From: Taudactylus pleione
Taxonomy: Eukaryota > Chordata > Amphibia > Anura > Myobatrachidae
NCBI GenBank assembly: GCA_031769625.1
Contig: JAUIMM010000519.1
Location: 243,501 to 307,500, forward strand
Reading direction: 5' to 3'
Length of the DNA: 64,000 bases
Shown here one piece after another: positions 1-9,407 of the stretch. The notes beneath the pieces are model-generated. The model was not told where the DNA came from. It worked only from the letters and a program-made list of their open reading frames with translations, and made no database searches. Position numbers and translations under genes: made by a program. Every line of letters begins with the position of its first letter. Positions within the stretch are counted from its first letter, which is position 1.

Positions 1-600
1 AGGGGGCTACCTGGGGACTGGCTGCAGCGTGGAGCCAGGTACTAACCTGCGCTTCCACTTCCCCCCTGGGACAGCAGGACCGCGGCAGAGCGGTAGTGCT
101 GCGGCGTCCCAGGGGTTAAATGCATGACAGGGGAGCGCGCCTTCCCTGTCTCACAGCCGGCGCCTCCCCCGCTGCACACAGCCCTCTCTGCACACGCCGA
201 CTGGCCCTGTGGCAGCGCTCCTCCGCCAGGCCAGCCTCCTCTATGCTCCTCGGTGGTCATCTTCTAGAACGCATGGTGAACGCTGCTGGAAGTCTGGACG
301 GAGGCATCGTGGTCTGGGTCCTCCCACATACCTCTCCTCCGCTGTGGTCAGGTCTGTGTATGTAGCGCTGTGTCCTACAGACTCTGTGTCTGCGTAGTTG
401 ATTTATCAGCGCTGTTAGTGCAGGAATTGAGTTTCTTTGCATTGTATGTGACTGTGCTAGTGCTGGTGTCTGTACTTTTACTTTCTAACTGTAAGCCTTA
501 TTACTGTCCCTGCTCTTTCGCCCTTGCGGTGCGGTGCTGCAGGGTGGTCTCTCGCTATACTAAAAGTTTTGGTGAGAGGGGTCACATGCTTTCCACCATC
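1..600 (+). other. DIRS 5' leader region
   Basis: This stretch precedes the first convincing Gag codons. It is open in one plus frame from 370, but the residues encoded before position 601 are hydrophobic and Cys-rich and look like translated leader. I see no distinct promoter motif. The left terminal repeat of the element should lie upstream of base 1. Confidence 0.4.
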
Positions 601-1415
601 ATGTCTGAAAGTGACTTTACTCTCCGGCTTCAGTGTACTATGTGTAAAGTACCTATAGCGGAGGGGGAGGGTAGCGCGGAGGGTCTATGCTGGCAGTGTT
701 TTTTATTGGCGCGGCCAATTACGGTCACAGCACCGGTACAGGAGCCGCCCTGGGCTTGTTTTGCTCAGGCGCTTACAACCTTGGTGGGCCAGATAGCTCC
801 GCAACCCGCGTTCTCACAGATGGGATTGTCCCAGCAATCAGTGGTGTCGTCACCCATGCAGGGTTTCCCGAGGCAATTGATGGTACCCCGCAGTCTCCCT
901 ATTTCCCCTCTCCCGGTCTCTCAGGAGCCGGCGTGGGTTAATTCCCTGACTAGTTCTGTACAGCACTTGTCGGATGTGTTACAAGGGGAGTCTGTGTTGC
1001 GGCCACATAAGAGGCCGGTGGCATCTCTGTCTGCTTCTTATGAGGATGACGAAGTGACGTCTGATGATGGGGAGATTCTGGATCTTTCCGACCAGGAACC
1101 TCTCCGTACTAAGGAGGCGGATGCTAGGTCCAAGGTATATATTCCTGGACTTATTCGGGCAGTCCGCACAGCTTTGGTGATTGAGGACGAAGTTCCTCCG
1201 GCGTCTAAATCCAAAGCCAAATCGGTATGTCTCCCGTTGCTGCAGTTCCTTCCGGTTCAGGTACGTCGTCCTTTCGGCCTTATAGGGCCCAGGGTAGGCC
1301 TAAAGCACAGTCCTTTCCCCGACAGGCTTTCCCCAAAAAATCGGCCAAGCCCCGGAAGCAGGCCTGGAGTACCAGACGTCCGGCCCCTAAGCCAGATGAC
1401 AAGCCTGCGGCCTGA
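601..1415 (+). pseudogene. DIRS Gag-like protein, internally disrupted
   Basis: The start at 601 is chosen because the protein becomes family-like there: it opens MSESDF and soon shows two CxxC pairs (CTMC and CWQC, codons about 635-695) that could bind zinc. A Pro/Gln-rich middle and an acidic stretch (EDDEVTSDDGEILDLSD) follow. From about 1227 the typical basic, Lys/Arg/Pro-rich Gag tail reads in a different frame (+3) and stops at 1413-1415, while the first frame runs on into the RT. A frameshift, probably with loss of internal Gag sequence, is therefore inferred near 1220, because about 270 codons is short for a DIRS Gag. Gag would package the RNA in cytoplasmic particles. Assignment rests on position and composition. 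Confidence 0.6.
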
Positions 1416-3174
1416 CGGTCCGGGCCTCCCTTTAGGGGATCCCAAGGTGGGAGGCCGCCTGCTGCAGTTCGCCCGGTGTTGGTCAGTCACCACGACAGAC
1501 ACTTGGGTTCGCGAGGTGGTCTCACACGGGTATGCCCTCTCCTTCCGGCACAGACCCCCGTCTCGATTCTTCACCACGGGTCTACCATCAGACCGGAACA
1601 AAGCCGCGGAGCTGCGGAAGGTCTTGCACACTATGCTCCAGGCTGGAGTTATTGTGCCTGTTCCATTCTCCCAGAAGGGCCAGGGTTTCTATTCCAATCT
1701 CTTTTTGGTGCAGAAACCCAATGGGTCGTTTCGTCCGATACTCAACCTCAAAGCTCTCAACAAGTCTTTGCGGGTGCCGAAGTTTCGGATGGAGACCCTA
1801 CGGTCCATCATTCTGGCGCTGGAACCTGGGGACTACATGGTGTCATTGGACATACAGGACGCTTACCTGCATCTCCCTATTCTTTTGCGCCATCAGCAGT
1901 TCCTCGGGTTTACAATCCGCAGCGACCACTTTCAGTTCCGGGCGTTACCTTTTGGCCTGGCGACAGCACCACGTGTTTTCACCAAGGTGATGGCGGTCAT
2001 GGCGGCTTCCCTGCGGCTGCAGGGAGTCCGCATGTTGCCGTACTTGGATGACCTTCTCTTAGTGGCAGGATCTCTGGAGCTCCTTCTATGCCACTTGGAC
2101 CTGACCATTGCGGTACTGCAATGGCACGGCTGGTTAATAAACTGGCAGAAGTCCACCCTGATCCCGTCTCAGCGGTTTCTGCACCTCCGATCCTTATTGG
2201 ACTCCGGACAGCAAAGGATCTTTGTGACGGGGGAAAAGATCTCTGCCTTGCAGTTGCAGGTGCGCAGTTGTCTGCAGAGCCACCGGGTGTCTCTACACTC
2301 GGTGATGAGGTTACTGGGTTCCATGGTGTCGGTTTTCGACATAGTGGAATATGCCCAGTTTCACTCCAGACCTCTGCAGCACCTGATTCTGTCCAAATGG
2401 AATGGACTGCCTCAGAGTCTAAAGTCCCAGACGATGGTGCTCACCTCTCTTGCCTGGTGGTTGCAGACAACCCATCTCAACAAGGGTCGTCCGTTCTGGG
2501 TGGCAAATTGGGTCCTGTTAACAACGAACGCCAGTCTTCGGGGCTGGGGAGCAGTCTCAGGTCCACACTTGTTCCAGGGCATGTGAGCGGTATTCAATGC
2601 TCTCCAGCAGGCACACCGGGTTCTCCAAGGTCACCCAGTGCAGGTCCAGTCGGACAATGCTACCACCGTGGCCTACATAAATCGGCAAGGAGGAACCCGA
2701 AGTCGGACGGCTCTCGTAGAGGTGTCCCGAATCCTGGTATGGGCGGAGCGCAATCTTCCGGCCATATCAGCAGTCTTCATCCCAGGAGTGCTAAACTGGG
2801 AGGCGGACTTTCTCAGTCGCCAGGACGTTCATCCGGGGGAATGGTCTCTGCACCCGGACGTTTTTCAACTACTGGTGGACAGGTGGGGTCTTCCAGAGAT
2901 CGACCTCATGGCGTCCCGGCACAACAACAAGTTGCCGGTGTACGGGTCTCGCACAAGAGACGAAAAGGCGTCTCTGGTGGATGCTCTGTACGTCCGGTGG
3001 ACGTTCCAGTTCGCTTATCTGTTTCCTCCGGTTTCCCTTCTTCCGCGAGTGATCCAGAAATTCAAACAGGAAGGAGGAACGCTCCTGTTGATAGCTCCCA
3101 CATGGCCCAGACAGCATTGGTTCTCAGACCTGCAGGGTCTGTCCGTGGACAGTCCTCTGCGGTTACCGCTATGA
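1416..3174 (+). pseudogene. DIRS reverse transcriptase-RNase H-methyltransferase-like polyprotein, with in-frame stop
   Basis: Reverse transcriptase spans roughly 1490-2250, with the NPDG-type segment QKPNGSFRPILN, SLDIQDAYLHLPI and the catalytic YLDD at 2041-2052. RNase H follows, ending with the SDNATTVAYINRQGG block near 2647-2690. The first RNase H aspartate, expected in a TDAS motif, is Asn here (codon 2527-2529). A TGA at 2584-2586 interrupts the frame, and the stretch between the first motif and the SDN block looks short, with no glutamate motif that I can see. The C-terminus (about 2890-3160: DLMASRHNNKLPVY, FPPVSLLPRV, LLLIAPTWPRQ) matches the Dam-type methyltransferase-like segment of DIRS elements. 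The final TGA overlaps the recombinase ATG (ATGA at 3171-3174). It would copy the element RNA; this copy cannot. Confidence 0.88.
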
Positions 3175-4277
3175 CCGGACCTTCTGTCACAGGGTCCTTG
3201 TCTTCACCCGGACCTGACTCGGCTGTCTTTGACGGCATGGCTGTTGAGACGGCCATGTTGAGGTCCAGGGGGTTTTCCAGCTCTGTAGTGCGAACCATGC
3301 TAAGAGCTCGGAAACCGTCTTCCGCAAGAATATACCATCGCGTGTGGCATACGTTCTTCCAGTGGTGTCGACCGAGAGGTTATGCACTGCGGGAGTTTCG
3401 TCTGTCTAGAGTGCTAGCCTTCCTACAAGCGGGACTAGACCATGGGTTTCGCCTTGCTTCTTTGAAAGTGCAGGTTTCTGCCCTGTCTGTCTGGTTTCAT
3501 CGTAGGATTGCTACGATCCCTGATGTGCGCACCTTTATGCAAGGTGTTCTGCGAACTCAGCCGCCATTTGTTCCACCTGTGGCGCCTTGGGACTTGGCTG
3601 TGGTTCTGAGGGCTCTCCAGGGACCGCCGTTTGAACCACTGGGCTCAGTGGATCTTAAATGGCTAACAGCTAAGACTGTTTTCCTTCTGGCCATAGCTTC
3701 GGCCAGACGTGTTTCTGATTTAGGGGCTCTCTCTTGTAGACCCCCTTTCTTGATTTTTCATGGGAACAGGGCAGTGCTACGCACTCGTCCTGAATTTCTT
3801 CCCAAAGTTGTTTCTCAGTTTCATGTTAACGAGTAAATAGTTGTACCGGCTTTTAACTCACCTGGCCTTTCAGTGGGTGAGGCCACTTTGGATGTTGTGC
3901 GGGCCTTAAGGACTTATGTTGACCGCACTTCTTCGTTTAGGAAGTCGGACGCCTTGTTTGTTCTCTATGGCTTCCGTAAAAAGGTTTGGCCTGCTTCAAA
4001 GCAAACTTTGGCAGCCTGGATCCGTATGGCGATTTCAGAAGCTTATCTTCATGAAGGCCTGCCGGTTCCTCCTTCTGTGAAGGCTCATTCCACTAGGTCT
4101 GTGGGTCCTTCGTGGGAAGCTCGACGTGGTGCCTCTGCAGTCCAGATCTGCAAGGAGGCTACGTGGTCCTCTGTCCATACCTTTGTGAGGTATTACGCGT
4201 TTGACACCTTTGCCTCTCAGGATGCTTCCTTCGGGCGGCGGATTCTCCTTTCAACACAGGAGCGTCCCCACCCTTAA
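3171..4277 (+). pseudogene. DIRS tyrosine recombinase, one in-frame stop
   Basis: This protein would integrate the circular DNA form by site-specific recombination. The start at 3171 is chosen because its ATG overlaps the upstream stop codon. An N-terminal SAM-like core-binding region begins near 3298 (ARKPSSARIYHRVWHTFFQWC region). Catalytic residues are visible: Arg in ARRVSDL (codon 3708), HxxR in HSTR (4086-4097) and the Tyr pair in VRYYAFD (4191-4196, the second most likely nucleophilic). A TAA at 3834-3836 splits the frame between the catalytic Arg and the HxxR box. The same frame then continues to a stop at 4275-4277. Length without the break, about 368 codons, is normal for the family. 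Confidence 0.9.
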
Positions 4278-4334
4278 AGGATACTGCTTTGGGACATCCC
4301 CAAGGTATCCTGTGGATACCCTATGGACCCTGAA

Positions 4335-4751
4335 GTAGAAAATATGAGATATGGTAAGAACTAACCCTTGTTTTCTCTATTTCTACAAAGTCCATAGGGT
4401 CCCTCAGGACTCCCGCCCTGTCGCACCTGTGCTGCAGATGGGCTTTGCTCTGGTCACCGGTTTTTCCGTCTCCCTCTGGTGAGAATGTGATTCTTGTGTG
4501 TGTCCAGATCTTTTTTCTCTCTCTTCCTTCTCCTCCTCCGGCCTATGGCTTGGTACGAAACTGAGATGCCTTGGCTCGGGGGCGGGGTATAGGAGGGGGA
4601 CCCTAGTGCATCCTGGGAGGCTGAAAACTTAACTCTATGGTGCCCGGTGCCTGACGTCATCACCTATACCCCAAGGTATCCTGTGGAACTCTATGGACTT
4701 CGTAGAAATAGAGATAGCAAGGGTAACTTCTTACCATATCTCATATTTTCG
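4335..4751. repeat. DIRS terminal/internal complementary repeats
   Basis: Bases 4335-4397 and 4691-4751 are near-perfect inverted copies over about 60 bp, sharing an ATATGAGATATGGTAAGAA core. A short direct repeat, CAAGGTATCCTGTGGA, sits just outside each (about 4301-4316 and 4672-4687). DIRS elements carry an internal complementary region matching their outer ends and use it to circularise during reverse transcription. This pair fits that role, although the left terminus is missing so the match cannot be completed. Confidence 0.7.
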
Positions 4752-4982
4752 TCCTATGGAAAAATACTGCTGTGACTGCTTTTATATTTCCAGTTTGCTG
4801 CCTGTCTAATCAAGCATTTGATGTGTTTTTACTATGACATCATGTGATGTCACAATGCACATAATACCTCACAAAGACCTGATAAGTCGTAAATGCTCCA
4901 GCATGAGCTGCTCAGCCTGCGGAGCCACTGTACGCAACAATTGCTTGATCCTGAACTACCTACAAGATAAGCAGGTGTTATA
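4752..4982. other. No recognised feature
   Basis: AT-rich intervening sequence between the DIRS element and the next MITE. No coding potential or repeat structure was recognised. Confidence 0.4.
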
Positions 4983-5402
4983 TACATTAGTCGGCATCCC
5001 GGCATGCAGGATGCTGACGGTCTAAGTACCGGCGCCGAAATCCTGTCAGGTCAGGATCCCGGCACCAGAATCCCGACCATCGGCATCCCTAAAGGTGAGT
5101 ATCAGGGTGTTAGGGGGAGGTTAGGGTTAGGATTAGGGTGTGGGGGGGTAGGTTAGGTTCAGGCACTAGAGGGGAAGGTTAGGTTTAGGTACCAGGGAGG
5201 GGGTGTTAGGTGTAGGGTGCAGGGAGGGGGAGGTTAGGCACTAGGGGGGGAGGTTAGGGTTAGGCACTGGGGATGGAGGGTTAGGGTAGGAGTTAGGAGA
5301 ACAGTTACCATTCGTTCCTATGAGTGTCGGGATTCTGGCTGTCGGGATGCCTTTGTTGGTATGCTGACCAGCGACATCCCAACAGCCGGGATTTCTAATG
5401 TA
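4983..5402. mobile_element. MITE with telomere-like G-rich core
   Basis: The ends are inverted: TACATTAG...CGGCATCCCGGC at the left, and GCCGGGATTTCTAATGTA at the right, possibly flanked by TA. Next to the ends lie several inverted and direct copies of CGGGATTC/CGGCATCCC. The core (about 5105-5300) is a degenerate GGTTAGG/GGGGGAGG tract. It has no coding capacity. A related element lies at 25588-25897 in the opposite orientation, which supports a real family. Superfamily is unknown; a TA target would suit Tc1/mariner. Confidence 0.6.
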
Positions 5403-5416
5403 CAACCCCCTTCAGT

Positions 5417-5770
5417 CATACTTGCCTACTCTCCTGGAAGTTGAGGGAGACTGTCGATTTTTTTGGGTAGCCCCCTGCACCTACGATAGAGTAGGCAGAT
5501 CTTCCACATCCTGCCCACTTCCTAGAGAAGTGGGCAGGATGGGGAGATTTTACGGAGAATTTGCGGGTCCGTATGGAAGAGGCAGGGCTAAATTACGTGA
5601 ATCGTAACATTTATCCCGCCCCTCCTCATGTACCCGCGAATCACGGCCTTTTCCTGTAAAAGGGGCAGGGCGTAATGGCGTCTACAGTCTGGCCCGGCCC
5701 CCGAAGCATACAGCAACATCTCCACTCCGGGTTTCTCCCGGGGAGGAGATTTGGAAAGTCGGTAAGTATG
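5417..5770. mobile_element. Non-autonomous hAT element (MITE)
   Basis: Terminal inverted repeats are CATACTTGCCTACTCTCC at the left and, read inward from the right, CATACTTACCGACTTTCC. Identical 8-bp direct repeats CCTTCAGT flank it (5409-5416 and 5771-5778), the target-duplication length of hAT elements. The interior holds further inverted segments (GTGGGCAGGAT and its complement about 5510-5540) and no gene. A fragment with similar ends is at about 42091-42180. Confidence 0.75.
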
Positions 5771-5780
5771 CCTTCAGTGG

Positions 5781-6725
5781 CAGGGCTGCCATCAAAAATT
5801 TTGGGGCCCGGTACTGACACAATAGGCAGGGCCCCCTTGTAGGGGGATGGGACATAGATAGGGTGAGCTGTAAATAATATGGGTGGAGATACATCTGGGG
5901 TGGGGCATCAATTGGGAGAGGTGGACCTAGAATTGTAGAGGAGGGGTGGAACAGGGCAGGGGAGGCTGGACATCAGGGGCACAAGGCTAGGAAAAATGGA
6001 CTGGGGGGGCACAGGGCTGGGAAGGCTGGCTGTGCTAGGGGGGTCACGGCTGGACAGGCTGATTGTACTAGGGGGGGCACAGGGCTGGGAAAGCTGGCTG
6101 TACTAGGGAGGACACAGGGCTGGTAAGGCTGGCTGTTCTAGGGGTGCACAGGGCTGGGAAAACTAGCTGGATTAGGGGGGCACAGGGCTAGGAAGGCTGA
6201 CTAGGGGGGGGCACAGGGCTGGGAAGGATTGCTGTACTAGTGGGAGAAGCGCAGAGAAGGCTGGCTGGACTAGAAAGGGGGTGCCGAGAAGGGTCAGTGT
6301 ACTTACCTGTCAATGACAGCCAGTCAGGCATGGAGAAAACCGGACAAGGATGTCAGCAGTGTGTACTGCACTGGCAGCCAGGGAAAAAAACAGTGCTGGC
6401 GGCATTTTGAATATGGTTCGGTCCCAATCACAGCTCGCGGACCGACAGCCAATCAGGAGTGGCCGCTGCTGATTGGCTGCTCGCGGACTGTCAACTAATC
6501 GGGAGCGGCCGCGGCTGATTGACTGTTGTTCCGCGACCAGTCAACCAGGAGCGGCCGCTCCTGATTGGTACCGTTCCGTGAGCTCCAATTGGCTCGCAGC
6601 TGGCAACTTATTTGGAATGCTGCCTCCGCCGAGTCTTCTCCCTGGCTGCCAGTATAATGATTAATCCACACTGCTGACATTTGGGCCTCCTCTCTCTCGG
6701 AAGTCCCCCCCTGATGGTGGGCCTG
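5781..6725. mobile_element. Non-autonomous hAT element with internal minisatellite
   Basis: It begins CAGGGCTGCCATCAA and ends with the imperfect complement TGATGGTGGGCCTG. Identical 8-bp repeats TTCAGTGG flank it (5773-5780 and 6726-6733). The left duplication overlaps that of the neighbouring 5417-5770 element, so both used the same target. The interior is a 34-bp minisatellite followed by a segment with GAGCGGCCGC inverted motifs. There is no transposase. Confidence 0.7.
5950..6290 (+). repeat. Degenerate ~34-bp minisatellite
   Basis: About nine imperfect copies of a CACAGGGCTGGGAAGGCTGG-type unit, each ending in CTAGGGGGG-like sequence. It lies inside the hAT element at 5781-6725. Confidence 0.7.
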
Positions 6726-6813
6726 TTCAGTGGCCTTCACTTATAGGAGGGAGGGTTATATATTGTAGCTGTGTATGGATCATGTAAGATATTCTCCTTA
6801 TCTTGCTCTCTCT

Positions 6814-7303
6814 GGGGGAGATGTTCTAAGCCTTGGAGAGAGATAAAGTACCAACCAATCAGCTCCTGTCACTTTACAGGCTGTGTTTAAAAATGGCAAG
6901 AGCCAATTGGTTGGTTCTTTATCTCTCTTCACTTTAGCTCTCTCCAAGGCAGGGGCAGAACTATGGGAGACAATGGAGGTGCCTGCCGCCAGGCTCCAGC
7001 TCTGAAGGGGCACCTCCTCCATTGTCCACAACATATTCACCCCACTTAGGGCTGTAACTATGTACCCAGAGTGTACCGTTACGGCCACCCAATACATGGC
7101 ACCCTTCCTGGCACCTGAGAAGCCACCATACACTAGTGGAGAGCTCCATGTCAGACCACCAGCTGCTGCCTTCGTCTATCTATAGCCTGTCTGCATGCGC
7201 ATTGCTACATTACAGTGTCAGCGGCTGTGACAAAATTATAATTTGCCTCCGGGCGCCTGAAATGCATTTACGCCACTGCTCCAAGGCTTAGTAAATCTAC
7301 CCC
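6814..7303. mobile_element. MITE (A), Harbinger-like, split by a hAT insertion
   Basis: It starts GGGGGAGATGTTCTAAGCC and ends with the complement ...GGCTTAGTAAATCTACCCC. Direct 3-bp repeats TCT flank it. The interior pairs GATAAAGTACCAACCAATCAGC with its complement near 6900-6930, making a long hairpin. A related MITE is at 62387-63087. The nested hAT at 6950-7278 interrupts its right arm. Confidence 0.7.
6950..7278. mobile_element. Nested non-autonomous hAT element
   Basis: It begins CAGGGGCAGAACTATGG and ends TTTACGCCACTG, with only the terminal CAG-type bases well matched. Identical 8-bp repeats CTCCAAGG flank it (6942-6949, 7279-7286). Removing it restores the MITE arm around it. It is 329 bp with no gene. 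Confidence 0.75.
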
Positions 7304-8020
7304 TCTGCGTGGTGCAGTCTAGCTTGTTAGTTGGCTATACGAGTATGTGAGGTGATTCTTCTCACTGGGGATTGACTCGGAAAACCCTCTGCCCAAATTT
7401 ACAAACCTAAACATGCTACGCCAACCACAAATGGCACAAGGCACCGCAGGACTTGTAGCTTCCCCTTATTTCATCCCCAGCATCTCCTGGCCTCCCCTAT
7501 CTCTTCCCTGGCCCTTCCCCAAGAGGCCATCCCCCTTTTCTGGGTGCGTTATGTCCTTATTTGAAAAATGGGGGGGCACCAATGCTCTTTCTGGCACAGG
7601 GCACCAAAAAGTCTAGTTACGGCTCTGCTTTGGGGCTTCTATTGCATTACTAGAGAATGGTTAATTCTTGTGAGCAAGGACAGAAAGACAAACAGCGATA
7701 AAGTGACATTTTATTATACATTAGTGGACAGAAGTCACTTAAATTGTTGTGTAGTCTTAAACGCGATGTTAGATGTTCTGACAAATTATTTATACTCTTT
7801 ACAGCACAGCACTGTAGTTTTAGAAGCGTAAAATTGAGACCCCCAGCAAATAGCTATTAAGCAGACAAGTAATAATTTAAAAATGAAAATGCTTATATAC
7901 TTGCCTTAATTCAGCAGGCAACTGTACTCATTTGTAGGATACAAAACTAAATGAAAGTATGATAGTGTTACTTGTTAATGTTAATTATGGTACTGTGGGT
8001 GGACTGTTTATGTTGGTGAC
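7304..8020. other. Intervening sequence with one hAT terminal remnant
   Basis: Most of this stretch is unrecognised. At about 7545-7628 it ends GTCTAGTTACGGCTCTG, the complement of a hAT-type terminus CAGAGCCGTAACTAGAC, preceded by GGCACAGGGCACC as in many such elements. I could not find the opposite end. Open frames here are short and look accidental. Confidence 0.4.
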
Positions 8021-8023
8021 ACA

Positions 8024-8621
8024 GGGCCTGATTCAGAGCTGGACGCTATTTGTGCTCGCTCGTTCAGAAAAAGGGGCCGGATATTTAAATTGAGTGCTCG
8101 CTCTTTGCGGTCTGTTGACGCCTCTATGTCTGAGCGAGCAAACGAAACATGCGCTCGCTATTTTGTAAAGACGCTCCCTGGCCGCTCACATCCTACGTCA
8201 TCTCCGCTATTTATTTGATTAATCGAGTACATCGAAAGGCATCTGAACTGCTTGCAGTGCTTGTGGTAGGATTTTCCTACCGCAATCATGCGAACAGTTC
8301 AGGCTAAGAGACAACCAAGTGACGTGGTCGATGACGCTGCTTTGTTAATTATGCACACCCTTAAAATGCCCGTTTTGACCGTTTGGCACGCCTGCGTTCA
8401 GATCACCACTCCCCGTTTTCAAGCACCTTCCCCTGTTACCACCCACAAAAGCCTCATCCTGTCACTCAAATTAGCAGGCACTCGCTATTTTGCGAGCGCT
8501 CGATTTTCGACCGCAATGACTGGTTGGCGCATGCACATTACGTCCCATACGCATGCGCAGATGTGCGAACATCGCTCGGAGCGAAGGAGCAGCCGCTTAC
8601 AAGCGGCTCTGAATCAGGCCC
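8024..8621. mobile_element. Harbinger-type MITE
   Basis: Inverted termini GGGCCTGATTCAGAGC and GCTCTGAATCAGGCCC are flanked by ACA (8021-8023, 8622-8624). The interior has many GCTCGCTC and GCATGCGCAG motifs. It aligns over its length with the element at 53733-54326 and shares termini with the coding Harbinger element at 9408-16787. Confidence 0.85.
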
Positions 8622-8934
8622 ACAGGCCACTGGTTTGGATTAACATTTTGAGATTATCCTGAACTATGTTTTTTTTCCTTTGACAGTGGGGCCTATGTAT
8701 CATTAAATATTTGCGGCATCCATTTTCGGGGGATAGCTGCGAATATTTACTATCCCCCGGCTGTATTATGGATAAATACTGTGGAACTGAATCTATTGCT
8801 AAATGGAAAAAATGTTTTGTTCTTCAAATAATAAAGCATTTTCTCATTATTTTTATTCTGTTACGTTACTGTCATCCTGTTGGAACTGGCCACAGTACAT
8901 GTATAAACAGTTGCTTGGGATTGTTCTTAAACTG

Positions 8935-9190
8935 ATAACAAGATTGAAATTGTTTCCATAAAGTAATTTTGAAAACAAACAACAGTATTAGTTTAGTGTT
9001 AAGTGTGGATTACTCTTTAGTGAGTAGGTAATTTAGGCTAAGAGCTATTGGTCATTAAGGAAACATCTTTAGGCACTTTTATATGCTATTTAAAAAAAAA
9101 AAAGAACAGCAAAAAACAAACAAACAAGTTACATTAGATGTCTTTAGTGTTAGCATGTTCAAGCATGAATTATTTTATAGCAAATACAGA
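8935..9190. repeat. Unclassified dispersed repeat, copy 1
   Basis: This AT-rich segment matches 23612-23845 in the same orientation. Shared blocks include AAACAAACAACAGTATTAG, AAGCTAAGAGCTATTGG-like sequence, TTAAGGAAACATC and TTAGCATGTTCAAGCAT. There are no terminal repeats or coding capacity. It may be part of an old transposon or a local duplication. Confidence 0.6.
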
Positions 9191-9244
9191 AATGTAACAG
9201 CGCTCAATGGGCCTCATTCAGCAAGGAACGCAGTTGCTTATACG

Positions 9245-9407
9245 CAGGGCCGGTTCCAGGGTGTTTGGCGCCTTGCTCCAAACTATTAAATTTGTGCCCT
9301 TCCTTCCAGATTTCTACAAAGGGACAGTGCGCGCCGTTGGTGCACAAAGGGGCGTGGTCTCACAAAATTAGCCCCAATTCAAATTAGACCACACAGTAGC
9401 ACAATCT
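9245..9407. mobile_element. Left fragment of a hAT-type element
   Basis: It begins CAGGGCCGGTTCCAGGGTG, a hAT-like terminus, and runs into ACCACACAGTAGCACAAT before the Harbinger element starts. The sequence after the Harbinger element (16788 onward) resumes with AGTAGTGTCCC-type repeats, so the Harbinger insertion probably split this element. Confidence 0.5.

Larger units (their letters stand above)
1..4751 (+). mobile_element. DIRS-like tyrosine-recombinase retrotransposon (left end outside window)
   Basis: The order of domains is a Gag-like protein, reverse transcriptase with YLDD, RNase H, a methyltransferase-like segment, and a tyrosine recombinase in an overlapping frame. That order is diagnostic of DIRS-type elements, which integrate by a tyrosine recombinase and so lack LTRs and target duplications. 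The right side carries complementary repeats (4335-4397 and 4691-4751) expected of DIRS terminal and internal complementary regions. The left terminus is not in the window. All three coding regions carry at least one stop, frameshift or active-site change, so this copy is dead. Right boundary is taken at the end of the second inverted arm and could be off by some tens of bases. Confidence 0.88.

Noticed and set aside
1257..1631. 124-codon minus-strand frame in the DIRS element
   Set aside because: It is a shadow of the plus-strand Gag/RT coding sequence.
5105..5300. Interstitial telomere (TTAGGG)n
   Set aside because: The tract is irregular and lies between terminal inverted repeats; it is a MITE core, not an exact telomere repeat.
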